Shown in pieces: positions 56,167 to 63,724 of a DNA stretch of 64,000 nucleotides. A program made the position numbers and the translations under genes. This stretch comes from CAIXQW01 sp046049675 (GTDB taxonomy: Bacteria > Bacteroidota > Bacteroidia > Chitinophagales > Chitinophagaceae): assembly GCA_046049675.1 (NCBI GenBank), contig JBJORA010000118.1, forward strand, positions 10,048 to 74,047. Direction: 5' to 3'. The notes under the pieces were generated by a model that searched no databases, was not told where the DNA came from, and saw nothing but the letters and a program-made list of their open reading frames with translations. Every line of letters begins with the position of its first letter. The first letter of the stretch is position 1.

Positions 56167-56775
56167 ATGGAAGTTAAGAAAGCAATTTATATCATTAGCA
56201 GCCCTAGAGTAGACTTATGTCCAGCGCCCGACATGTTCGAAGTTGCATTTATTGGAAGAAGTAATGTAGGCAAAAGCAGCCTCATTAATATGCTATGTAA
56301 CAAACGTGAGTTAGCTAAAGTTAGTGGCACACCTGGTAAAACACAAATGATTAATCACTTTCTTATCAATGACAATATGTATTGGGTGGATTTGCCAGGC
56401 TATGGCTTTGCAAAGGTCAGTGCCAGCCAACGTGGCAATTGGAAGAAAATGATTTGGGAATATCTAGAGCAACGCAAAAACTTAAGTGCTGTGTTTGCAT
56501 TAATAGATAGCCGCCTGGAACCACAGCAAATAGACATCGACTTTATTAATAGTCTCGGTGAAAAACAAATTCCTTTCTACATCATTTTTACAAAAGCCGA
56601 TAAAAGCAGGCAAACTGATGTAGCTAAAAATGTAAATGCGGTTGGCAAAGCCCTGAGCGAGTTTTGGGAAGAACTGCCACAATATTTTATTACAAGTGCT
56701 GAAAAAAGAACAGGCCGCGACAAAGTGCTAGCTCATATTGAGCAATTAAGATTAAGCTTTAAGGCGAAAGAATAG
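56167..56775 (+). CDS. yihA: Ribosome biogenesis GTP-binding protein EngB/YsxC
   Basis: 202 residues, full length. The GTPase motifs are complete: G1 GRSNVGKSS, G2 region GTPGKTQ, G3 DLPGYGFA, G4 FTKADKS and G5 SAEKRTG. It takes part in assembly of the large ribosomal subunit. The gene starts back to back with ubiE; the ATG at 56167-56169 overlaps the ATG on the other strand (56166-56168) in a CATG tetranucleotide. No promoter of the TAnnTTTG type is visible in the short shared region on this strand, so its promoter may lie within ubiE. Confidence 0.95.
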   Translation: MEVKKAIYIISSPRVDLCPAPDMFEVAFIGRSNVGKSSLINMLCNKRELAKVSGTPGKTQMINHFLINDNMYWVDLPGYGFAKVSASQRGNWKKMIWEYLEQRKNLSAVFALIDSRLEPQQIDIDFINSLGEKQIPFYIIFTKADKSRQTDVAKNVNAVGKALSEFWEELPQYFITSAEKRTGRDKVLAHIEQLRLSFKAKE

Positions 56776-56816
56776 GCAATATTCGAATAAAATAAATCAA
56801 AACTACTTTTACCTAA

Positions 56817-58028
56817 ATGCCTACGACAAAACAAAGCAGCATACTTTTTATTTTTATAACGCTATTGATAGATGTAATAGGCTTCGGTATTATTATACCT
56901 GTAATGCCCAAGCTAATTGCTAGCCTTAAAGGTGTAAGTATCGCCGAGGCAAGTAAATGGGGAGGATACTTGCTTACAAGTTTTGCTGTTGCACAATTTT
57001 TCTTTAGCCCTATTATGGGCGCGCTTAGCGATAAATACGGCCGCAGACCTGTGCTACTGCTAAGTTTAGCAGGTTTTTGCATAGACTATATTCTACTCGC
57101 TTGGGCACCTACATATGCTTGGCTTGTGGTTGGCCGACTCATTGCGGGTGTTACTGGCGCTAGCTTTACCACTGCCGCTGCTTACATAGCAGATATTAGT
57201 ACAGATGAAAATCGCGCTAAAAACTTTGGCATGATTGGCGCGGCATTTGGCATGGGATTTATTCTTGGCCCAGCTTTAGGCGGCTTGCTTGGGCAATTCA
57301 ATACAAAATGGCCTTTCTATGCATCGGCAATTTTATGCTTTGCAAATTTATTGTACGGCTATTTTGTATTGCCAGAATCTTTGCCGAAAGAAAATCGTCG
57401 CGATGTTGACCTAAAAAAGATAAATCCATTTACAACCTTAACTAAAATTGGCGGCTACCGTCAAATTGGTTGGTTGCTCTTGGCATTTTTCTTCCTGGCC
57501 ATAGGTAGCCATGCCGTTCAAAGTAATTGGAACTTTTACACGCAACATGTTTTTGCTTGGAAAGAAAGTACAGTTGGCTGGTCCTTGGCGCTTGTTGGTG
57601 CCTTAGTAGGCCTAGTGCAAGGATTGCTAATTAAAAAAGCGCATAAACTCTTTGGTGAAGTAAACAGTGTTTTTATTGGCTTTAGCCTTTATGCGCTGGG
57701 TATGTTTTTATTCGCAGTGGCAGGGCAAAGTTGGCAAATGTTCTTATTTCTTATCCCTTACTGTTTAGGTGGGATTAGCGGGCCTAGCCTACAAAGTATT
57801 ATGAGCAAAAAAGTGCCTGCCAACGAGCAGGGCGAGCTGCAGGGCGGAATTACTAGTATCCAAAGCATTTCAACCATCATTGGGCCACTAGCCATGACCA
57901 GTCTTTTTGCCTTTAGCACGGCTCCTGGCACTGCGTTTGCTTTTCCCGCCTCGCCATTTTTGCTAGGTGGCATATTAATGCTTGCAAGTGCTTTTATTAG
58001 TTACTATGCCTTAAAGGGGAAATATTAA
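56817..58028 (+). CDS. MFS transporter, TCR/Tet-like family
   Basis: 403 residues with 12 predicted membrane helices. Motif A is visible (GALSDKYGRRPVLL), and the motif C-like region GAAFGMGFILGPALGG is typical of drug:proton antiporters of the 12-helix group. The overall look (GVTGASFTTAAAYIADISTDENRAKNFGMIG) matches the TetA-like TCR/Tet family. Chromosomal members in Bacteroidota are common and mostly uncharacterised, so resistance to tetracycline cannot be inferred. It is 41 bases downstream of engB. Confidence 0.88.
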   Translation: MPTTKQSSILFIFITLLIDVIGFGIIIPVMPKLIASLKGVSIAEASKWGGYLLTSFAVAQFFFSPIMGALSDKYGRRPVLLLSLAGFCIDYILLAWAPTYAWLVVGRLIAGVTGASFTTAAAYIADISTDENRAKNFGMIGAAFGMGFILGPALGGLLGQFNTKWPFYASAILCFANLLYGYFVLPESLPKENRRDVDLKKINPFTTLTKIGGYRQIGWLLLAFFFLAIGSHAVQSNWNFYTQHVFAWKESTVGWSLALVGALVGLVQGLLIKKAHKLFGEVNSVFIGFSLYALGMFLFAVAGQSWQMFLFLIPYCLGGISGPSLQSIMSKKVPANEQGELQGGITSIQSISTIIGPLAMTSLFAFSTAPGTAFAFPASPFLLGGILMLASAFISYYALKGKY

Positions 58029-58218
58029 GTTTTGTGGGGAGTATTTCATGTCAACTAAATACAAGTGGGCTGCACTTACTCATAAAATATGTTGCAACGC
58101 GCTGTATATCAGCAATTTGCATAAAATAGCTTGCAATTACATAAAAAAAGGCTGTACGTACATAAGTAAAAAAATGTTTGGTGTGTTATTGTCTTTAACA
58201 TAGATTTGTAATTCGTTA
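58029..58218. other. Intergenic region with promoter, no gene seen
   Basis: This 190-base stretch carries no open frame with coding signal and no convincing terminator hairpin. Its right end contains a complete promoter for the next gene. Confidence 0.4.
58177..58208 (+). promoter_or_regulatory. Complete Bacteroidota-type promoter (TTTG-N20-TAGATTTG)
   Basis: TTTG at 58177-58180 and TAGATTTG at 58201-58208 with a 20-base spacer match the -33/-7 consensus exactly. The ATG at 58219 follows after ten bases. This is the best promoter in the window. Confidence 0.7.
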
Positions 58219-58716
58219 ATGAAGGTGGGGGTAAGCAATACGAACATTTTAAAGGTGACGGCAGCATTTTTTGCCTTTTGCCTAATAGTTTGGTCATGCA
58301 AAAAGCGCGATCCTTTCACTGGCTGTGTAGCATCTTTTAGCGGTGTTCAGTTTAATATCGTTAATGACGTTTCAATGGTAGCAGATACTTTTGGCATCTC
58401 TCAAGCCTCAGACAACCGAAGTTTTAGATTGTATGCCAAAGATCAAATTCGTGGTATTACGCTTTTGATTGAAGCTAATGTGCCTATGCAAAATGTAGAC
58501 CTCAAAATGGAGGAAATGCTACGGTATGGCAAGGCAAAAGCAACTGTTTTAAAGGACAACAAAGTATTTATTAGTAAATACGGCAACTTTGGTCTTAATA
58601 TTGACGAAAGCGGTAGCACAAAAACAGCTTGTGGCCAATTCTTTATGCAAGATGGTGGCGAGTTCCTAGTTACAGAAGGCCAATTTAGAGCTGTGCCTAT
58701 TGTAATTGTTCCGTAA
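58219..58716 (+). CDS. Putative lipoprotein of unknown function
   Basis: 165 residues. The N-terminal hydrophobic segment ends in IVWSC followed by KKRD, a possible lipoprotein signal, although tryptophan near the cleavage site is unusual. The mature domain is beta-rich (GVQFNIVNDVSMVADTFG, then SFRLYAKDQIRGITLLIEANV) and resembles small DUF6252-like lipoproteins of Bacteroidota, without a certain match. It has its own complete promoter and is followed by tadA after 22 bases. Confidence 0.65.
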   Translation: MKVGVSNTNILKVTAAFFAFCLIVWSCKKRDPFTGCVASFSGVQFNIVNDVSMVADTFGISQASDNRSFRLYAKDQIRGITLLIEANVPMQNVDLKMEEMLRYGKAKATVLKDNKVFISKYGNFGLNIDESGSTKTACGQFFMQDGGEFLVTEGQFRAVPIVIVP

Positions 58717-58738
58717 AATTTTCTTTACAAATTTAAGT

Positions 58739-59197
58739 ATGGCTTTGTTAATGCAAGACCCAACACATGAGGGCTTTATGCGCGAAGCATTAAAAGAAGC
58801 ACAACGTGCCTATACCATTGGTGAAATACCGGTTGGCGCCATTGTAGTTATCAATAATCAAATTATTGCACGTGCCCACAACCAAGTAGAGTTACTAAAA
58901 GATAGTACAGCTCACGCAGAGTTACTTGCACTAACTAGTGCCTATGCCCATCTTGGCGCTAAGTATTTACCTGATGCTACATTATACGTCACCCTTGAGC
59001 CATGTTTGATGTGCGCAGGCGCTATACGCTGGGGCAAATTGCCTCAAATTGTTTACGGTGCTTCCGACGAAAAAAATGGATGCGGCGCTTTTGTAAAAAG
59101 GTCGCCCTATCACGAAAAAGCTACCATTCTTACTGGCGTTTTAGAAAACGAATGTGCACAATTGATGCGCAGCTTTTTTGCTGAAAGACGCAAGTAG
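58739..59197 (+). CDS. tadA: tRNA-specific adenosine deaminase
   Basis: 152 residues from the ATG at 58739; an ATG four codons later is also possible. The cytidine/deoxycytidylate deaminase zinc site is complete: His59-Ala-Glu61 (catalytic glutamate) and Pro88-Cys89-x-x-Cys92 (LEPCLMCAGAIRWGK). The FVKRSPYHEKATI segment and the C-terminal CAQLMRSFFAERRK resemble TadA. It converts A34 to inosine in tRNA-Arg. Some Bacteroidota relatives are guanine deaminases, but the tRNA enzyme is the more likely reading. Confidence 0.88.
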   Translation: MALLMQDPTHEGFMREALKEAQRAYTIGEIPVGAIVVINNQIIARAHNQVELLKDSTAHAELLALTSAYAHLGAKYLPDATLYVTLEPCLMCAGAIRWGKLPQIVYGASDEKNGCGAFVKRSPYHEKATILTGVLENECAQLMRSFFAERRK

Positions 59198-59366
59198 AAA
59201 AACTATTTCTCTTTTGTTATTTTCTTTTAACAGTTTTGTTAGGCTACCTTTTGCTTGCCTTGGTATTATTAATAGCACTTACACAATGGCCATTGACAAA
59301 GTGCTACGTCTGTTTTACTATGGCGTAGTATCTAATTCACTTTAAACAAAAAAAATCTTTAGAATC

Positions 59367-60239
59367 ATGAACGAAAAAATGAAGAGCCTTGCGCTCATGG
59401 CTATCGTATGCGTAACAGTTTACAGTTGCAAAGACAACAATGGCAATTACGGCTTTATACAGCCAAAACCAAGTCCAGCATCAACAGAAGCTACAAGTAT
59501 TGCTTGCGATAGCAGTAGTATTCCTAACACCGTACTCAAAACAGAAAAAGGTAGAGTTGTTGTGCACGAAGGCCACTTACAAGTACAAGCCGATAGTGTG
59601 ATGAATTACTGCATAAGGCTCAACGAACTTGTTGCAAAATTCAATGGCTATAGCAGCAATGTAGACATGCATACGATTACTGAAAGCATTAAAACTATTC
59701 CGCACAGCAGAGATACAAATATGCAAGTGTCAGAAGTACATGATGTAGCTAGCTTCAATTTCAAAGTACCAAAAGCAGATGCAACAAAACTATTGCCACA
59801 ACTTTTGCAATTGCAGGGCAGAGTTATAAGTTTTAAACTCAATGGCAACGACCGTACACAAGAATTCAACAGTGCTACAATTATTGATGAAGCAATATCT
59901 AGCAATACTGCAGCTGCCAAGGAAGAATACAGCATAGAAGCAGCTGCGGAAAACCGTACAAGCAAAGATGAACTTTTGTATAAAAGTAAATTTTTGTGGT
60001 GCGAAGTACAAGTAGAGGGCACAACCTATCTCAAAGAAATACCTATACTGCGCAGCAACGCACACCAAGCAAGTTTTGCTAAAGCAGCAACAAGGCAATT
60101 GCAAAGTGGCTACGATGTGATGCAAAGTATTTTTCTTGGCGTGCTAGGTATATGGCCACTTTTACTAGCATCTGGGCTAGTGCTATACATTATAATGCTC
60201 AAGAAGAAGTTACGTACTGCATCGCGTAAAGAAAATTAA
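59367..60239 (+). CDS. DUF4349 domain-containing lipoprotein
   Basis: 290 residues. The leader (ALMAIVCVTVYSC followed by KDNN) suggests a lipoprotein. The DUF4349 domain covers about residues 50-235, including GRVVVHEGHLQVQADSVMN, the glycine turn FNGYSSNVDM, ASFNFKVPKADATKLLPQLLQLQGRVISFKLNGNDRTQEF, and a coiled-coil-like section. A C-terminal membrane helix (about 253-275) is followed by a basic tail (KKKLRTASRKEN). This layout is typical of the family, whose role is not known. It has a 169-base upstream region without a clear terminator. Confidence 0.85.
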   Translation: MNEKMKSLALMAIVCVTVYSCKDNNGNYGFIQPKPSPASTEATSIACDSSSIPNTVLKTEKGRVVVHEGHLQVQADSVMNYCIRLNELVAKFNGYSSNVDMHTITESIKTIPHSRDTNMQVSEVHDVASFNFKVPKADATKLLPQLLQLQGRVISFKLNGNDRTQEFNSATIIDEAISSNTAAAKEEYSIEAAAENRTSKDELLYKSKFLWCEVQVEGTTYLKEIPILRSNAHQASFAKAATRQLQSGYDVMQSIFLGVLGIWPLLLASGLVLYIIMLKKKLRTASRKEN

Positions 60240-60265
60240 GCAGCCCAGTTTAGCTAAACCCATAG

Positions 60266-60273
60266 TACTTTTG
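60266..60273 (+). promoter_or_regulatory. Predicted -7 element (TACTTTTG) for feoA
   Basis: A perfect TAnnTTTG match nine bases before the ATG at 60283. It overlaps the alternative TTG codon at 60271, which argues against that start. Confidence 0.5.
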
Positions 60274-60282
60274 CAGCCAACG

Positions 60283-60528
60283 ATGCCAAAGCCACTTTCG
60301 CAACTGAAGCCAAATACCAAAGCCATCATTACAGATGTGTTAGAGAGCGATATTCGTGTACAACTCCTAGAAATGGGATTTGTGCCTGAAGAAGGTTTAA
60401 TGTTGGAAATAGTAGCACCACTTGGCGACCCTTTAAGTATTATGATAGCAGGCTATAACCTTAGTATTCGTAAGCGCGATGCCGACTACGTACTTGTGGA
60501 AGAGGCAACAGAAGACTGCCCTTCATAG
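60283..60528 (+). CDS. feoA: FeoA-family SH3-like protein
   Basis: 81 residues. The FeoA pattern is clear: LSQLKPNTKAIITDV, VQLLEMGFVPEEGLMLEIVAPLGDPLSIMIAGYNLSIRKRDADYVLVE. It normally assists the ferrous iron transporter FeoB. No feoB follows; instead the coding end overlaps by 43 bases with a convergent gene on the other strand. It could be an orphan FeoA, or its partner may be elsewhere. Confidence 0.88.
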   Translation: MPKPLSQLKPNTKAIITDVLESDIRVQLLEMGFVPEEGLMLEIVAPLGDPLSIMIAGYNLSIRKRDADYVLVEEATEDCPS

Positions 60529-61661
60529 TACTCGCTCTTAAATGGATGTCTGTCTTTCCATTGTTCGCCCTGGGCATCTATGCTTTGTGCACTAATACTG
60601 TCAGCTACTCTTCGGAGGATTGAATTGTTTATTTTGTAATAGCCATACTTAGCTTCTGGCGCACAGCCAACAATAGCTTTCGCCTCCAAAGCTGTTCTGC
60701 CTAGCACTAAGCTACTACATCTTTTAGTGATGGCATTTTGAATACAATTGAATAGGAGGTTAAAGTACAATTGCAAGCTTTGGTTGTAGCTATAGTCAAA
60801 GCCAATGTAGTTCATATCATACACATCGTTATGTACAATAGCACTACTAAAGGCTACCATCTTACCTTGATAGTATAAGCCTTGCACATGTAGTTTGTCG
60901 CCTAAGGCTTCTTTAAACGCTGCAAAATAGTTTTGCGATAGTAATCCAAGCGTAACGTTCTGCTTACTTGTAACTTGCTTGTACAACTCAAAGATTCTTT
61001 CAGCATTTGCAACAATATCTGCAGCTTGTAGCTCTTTGATTTCTACATCGGCAAATGCTTTGCGTGTTTTATTACAGCGTTGTGTGTACTTGTGTTTTAG
61101 CGCTGCCTTATAATCGTCAAAGCTTTGCCATGCTTCAGGTATACGCATACACATACTTACATCGTTATCAAAGCTTACCAAATGCTCAACGTGTTTATTG
61201 ATGTCTACTAAACTCTCTGGCAAATCTTTGAACATAACAGCGTTGTGCCTATTAAGCGCTGTAACGCTATCTACAAGTTGTCGATAAATGCCTAGTTGGT
61301 CTTTTGCTTGTGGTGTAAAGTAGATATAGTTGCCGTCATGTCTAAACAAGTGGCCAAATACCATTAGCTTCATGGGCCAACAACCTAGTATTGCACATGC
61401 TGCTAAGCGTTTTACTGCACCTAGCGATTCTGAGCTTAAAAATTCTGGAATAAAACGAAGTAGTTGAACATAGGCAACTGCCAAAACTTGCTCGCCTTGC
61501 ATTGCTAGTATATACAATGGCTGCATGCCAGGCATATTGCAGTCTTCTACAACGCGCAAATCTGCAATAGCAAGGTTATGCTGTAGTGGCAAGTTGGCAT
61601 CCCAAGAAGCAGGCAATTCGCGCCACGATTTGTATATATGAATTTGTATCTGTTCTTGCAC
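60486..61661 (-). CDS. GNAT/BioF2-like (Acetyltransf_6) acyltransferase
   Basis: About 391 residues. The protein looks like the peptidoglycan-bridge or BioF2-type GNAT family: FDDYKAALKHKYTQRCNKTRKAFADVEIKEL, then AERIFELYKQVTSKQNVTLGLLSQNYF, then YYQGKMVAFSSAIVHNDVYDMNYIGFDYSYN, and LVLGRTALEAKAIVGCAPEAKYGYYK. Donor and acceptor are unknown. Neither available start is ATG: GTG at 61661 and TTG at 61667 are both possible; I choose GTG. TACCTTCG at 61680-61687, one base off the -7 consensus, lies just upstream. Its 3' end overlaps feoA. Confidence 0.75.
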   Translation of the reverse strand: MQEQIQIHIYKSWRELPASWDANLPLQHNLAIADLRVVEDCNMPGMQPLYILAMQGEQVLAVAYVQLLRFIPEFLSSESLGAVKRLAACAILGCWPMKLMVFGHLFRHDGNYIYFTPQAKDQLGIYRQLVDSVTALNRHNAVMFKDLPESLVDINKHVEHLVSFDNDVSMCMRIPEAWQSFDDYKAALKHKYTQRCNKTRKAFADVEIKELQAADIVANAERIFELYKQVTSKQNVTLGLLSQNYFAAFKEALGDKLHVQGLYYQGKMVAFSSAIVHNDVYDMNYIGFDYSYNQSLQLYFNLLFNCIQNAITKRCSSLVLGRTALEAKAIVGCAPEAKYGYYKINNSILRRVADSISAQSIDAQGEQWKDRHPFKSEYYEGQSSVASSTST

Positions 61662-61691
61662 CTGCAATTATTAGGTGTGCGAAGGTAAGCA

Positions 61692-62231
61692 CTAGTTGCT
61701 TTGCTCTTCTAAGTCTTTTTCTATAAGGTAAAGAATTTCAGTTTCTATATTACTCTGCGTAAGACTCTCTACTACCCTACCAACTTCACGAGGTCCTTCA
61801 ATAATTATAATTGTTGGCACGCGTACAATTTTATATAACTGGCTTTCTACATTAAGTGCTTGCTTGCTGCGATCTACGCCGTATATTTCTATTGCTGTAT
61901 TAGGCACTTTACAGGCGTCCATCACCTTCGTAAATTTTGGAAGCAAGTATTGTGTATCCTCGCACCATGTTCCAGCAAAAACCACAAAGTGATAGCGAGG
62001 CAACACGCGCATGAGGCTTTTAATTCTATTACTATCGGGCACATAGTTGTCGATACCCTTGCCATACCAAGCGCATACACCACTGTTGATAATATCTTGC
62101 TTTGTAAGACTACCTACCAACATCTTTTCACCTGCTTCTTTTGGATCGTTTTGTACTTGAAACGGCGTTGTTTGTGCTTGCATTGTAATTGCGCTTAATA
62201 CTATGGTAATTGTAAGAAATATCTGTTTCAT
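61692..62231 (-). CDS. Exported thioredoxin-like protein with a single active-site cysteine
   Basis: 179 residues with a signal peptide (MKQIFLTITIVLSAITMQA, then Q). The thioredoxin fold is recognisable (HFVVFAGTWCEDTQYLLPKFTKVMDA, IEIYGVDRSKQA, VRVPTIIIIEGPREVGRVVES), with the cis-proline at about Pro139. The active site reads Cys90-Glu-Asp-Thr93 in place of CxxC, so it cannot form the usual disulfide and may act as a monothiol enzyme or binding protein. It begins six bases after the MerR-type gene and is probably cotranscribed with it. Confidence 0.85.
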   Translation of the reverse strand: MKQIFLTITIVLSAITMQAQTTPFQVQNDPKEAGEKMLVGSLTKQDIINSGVCAWYGKGIDNYVPDSNRIKSLMRVLPRYHFVVFAGTWCEDTQYLLPKFTKVMDACKVPNTAIEIYGVDRSKQALNVESQLYKIVRVPTIIIIEGPREVGRVVESLTQSNIETEILYLIEKDLEEQSN

Positions 62232-62237
62232 GTTGTA

Positions 62238-62636
62238 CTAAATTTTAGATCTCAATTCTTGTAAAAAAGCCTTCATCTCCTTAAGCTGATCTACTAAGTC
62301 TTTTTCAGTATGGGCACTTGTTTTCTTTTGTGCTTTTAGGTACTCGCGGGTGCCTTCCAGTGTAAACTTGCGTTCTTTTGTCAAATATTGAATCGTGCCA
62401 ATTAGTTCAATATCTTCTTTCTTGTACAAGCGGTCGCCTTTGCCGTTTTTGCGTAGCTTTATTTGCGTAAACTCTTTTTCCCAAAAACGAAGCAAACTAG
62501 CATTTACACCAAACATACTTGCCACTTCGGTGATTGAATGATACAATTTTTCGCTTCGCTCAGGCGCTTGCAAAACAGTTTTATTCTGCTTTACAATTTC
62601 TTGCTCTATGCTTGCAAATAAATCTAATTGTGCCAC
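62238..62636 (-). CDS. MerR-family transcriptional regulator
   Basis: About 132 residues. The winged helix is plain: YHSITEVASMFGVNASLLRFWEKEFTQIKLRKNGKGDRLYKKEDIELIGTIQYLTKERKFTLEGTREYLKAQKK, with a short C-terminal coiled coil. There are no metal-binding cysteines, so it is not a mercury or copper sensor. The start is unclear because there is no ATG: GTG at 62636 (MAQLDLF) is my choice, supported by TACCTTTA just upstream; TTG at 62687 is the alternative. It leads the small operon with the thioredoxin-like protein. Confidence 0.8.
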   Translation of the reverse strand: MAQLDLFASIEQEIVKQNKTVLQAPERSEKLYHSITEVASMFGVNASLLRFWEKEFTQIKLRKNGKGDRLYKKEDIELIGTIQYLTKERKFTLEGTREYLKAQKKTSAHTEKDLVDQLKEMKAFLQELRSKI

Positions 62637-62767
62637 AAGGTAAAGGTAATACTCTCTCAGTTGCAAATACGCTACAGTCCTTACCAAAGTGTTAAAATAA
62701 GCTTGTTGCGCTTGGCTTTAACACAGCTTATCTATACTTTACTACAAATACAATGCATATTTGATGT

Positions 62768-63724
62768 ATGACGCCGAAAAAGCCGCGATTCAAATGGCTT
62801 AAACGACTACTTGCACTGTGTTTTGTGCTGTTTTTGGCACTTAACTGCATTGCCTATTTGCATGCATATAAGTTTACACACTTTACAGAAGGCGGCGTCC
62901 GTAACGTAAAAAGCGAAGACAATCTAAGCACCTCGCAAAAACTGCATCTTGCAGTAACTGGTGTAAGCTTGCCGCAGCCAGAAAATACGGTTGTACCCCC
63001 TTATGCTTATACCACAATTCGCTTACCCAACGATATCGCTAACGAATGCTGGTTAAGCAATATCAAAAATGCAAAGGGTACTGTTGTGCTTTGCCATGGT
63101 TATGCAGGAAGCAAAGCTGGCATGTTGGCAAAAGCTATTGAGTTTCATGTGATGGGATACAATACTTTGCTGATAGACTTTAGTGGCACAAAAAGTAGCG
63201 GGACACGTACTTGCACAATTGGGTATAACGAGTCTAAAGAAGTAAGAGCTGCTGTGGCTTATTTACGAGCACGCGGCGAAAAAAATATCATTTGCTGTGG
63301 CACTAGCATGGGCGCTGTTGCCATTATTAAAGCCGAACATGACAGTAGTTTGAAGTGTAGTAAGTTTATTTTAGAATGTCCTTTTGGCAGCCTAAAGCAA
63401 ACTGTTTACAATCGTTTTGTAAAGCAAGGTGCACCCACCTTTCCTATGGCAGACTTAATGCTGTTTTGGGGTGGTGCCCAAAATGGATTTAATGCTTTTG
63501 AATTTAATCCTACCGCCTATGCCAAAAGCATTAAAACGAGTACGCTATTGATGTGCGGCACCAACGACGAAAAAGTTACTGCAGACGAAATCAATGGCAT
63601 CTATGCAAATCTTGCAGGCTCAAAAGAATTGTTGTGGCTGCAAGGCGCAGGCCATGCTTTTTATCTCAATACGCATTGCACAGAGTGGTGCGCGAGCGTA
63701 AGTGCATTTCTAAATAAAAAATAA
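62768..63724 (+). CDS. Membrane-anchored alpha/beta hydrolase
   Basis: 318 residues. A single N-terminal membrane anchor (about 13-31, LLALCFVLFLALNCIAYLHAY) precedes an alpha/beta hydrolase: oxyanion HGYAG at 110-114, nucleophile Ser180 in CGTSMGA, acid Asp268 in GTNDEKV and His296 in GAGHAFYL. The sequence resembles serine aminopeptidase S33-type or YsgN-like hydrolases. The substrate is unknown. The ATG at 62768 is preceded by CATATTTG, one base from the -7 consensus. No downstream gene is seen. Confidence 0.85.
   Translation: MTPKKPRFKWLKRLLALCFVLFLALNCIAYLHAYKFTHFTEGGVRNVKSEDNLSTSQKLHLAVTGVSLPQPENTVVPPYAYTTIRLPNDIANECWLSNIKNAKGTVVLCHGYAGSKAGMLAKAIEFHVMGYNTLLIDFSGTKSSGTRTCTIGYNESKEVRAAVAYLRARGEKNIICCGTSMGAVAIIKAEHDSSLKCSKFILECPFGSLKQTVYNRFVKQGAPTFPMADLMLFWGGAQNGFNAFEFNPTAYAKSIKTSTLLMCGTNDEKVTADEINGIYANLAGSKELLWLQGAGHAFYLNTHCTEWCASVSAFLNKK

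Noticed and set aside
56817..58028. Tetracycline resistance gene
   Set aside because: The MFS protein resembles the TCR/Tet family, but such chromosomal members are common and no resistance evidence exists in the sequence. There is no mobile element nearby.
58029..58218. Small protein on the minus strand overlapping the promoter region
   Set aside because: The open frame (58109-58297) overlaps the lipoprotein gene and its strong promoter, has no coding character and lacks an upstream signal.
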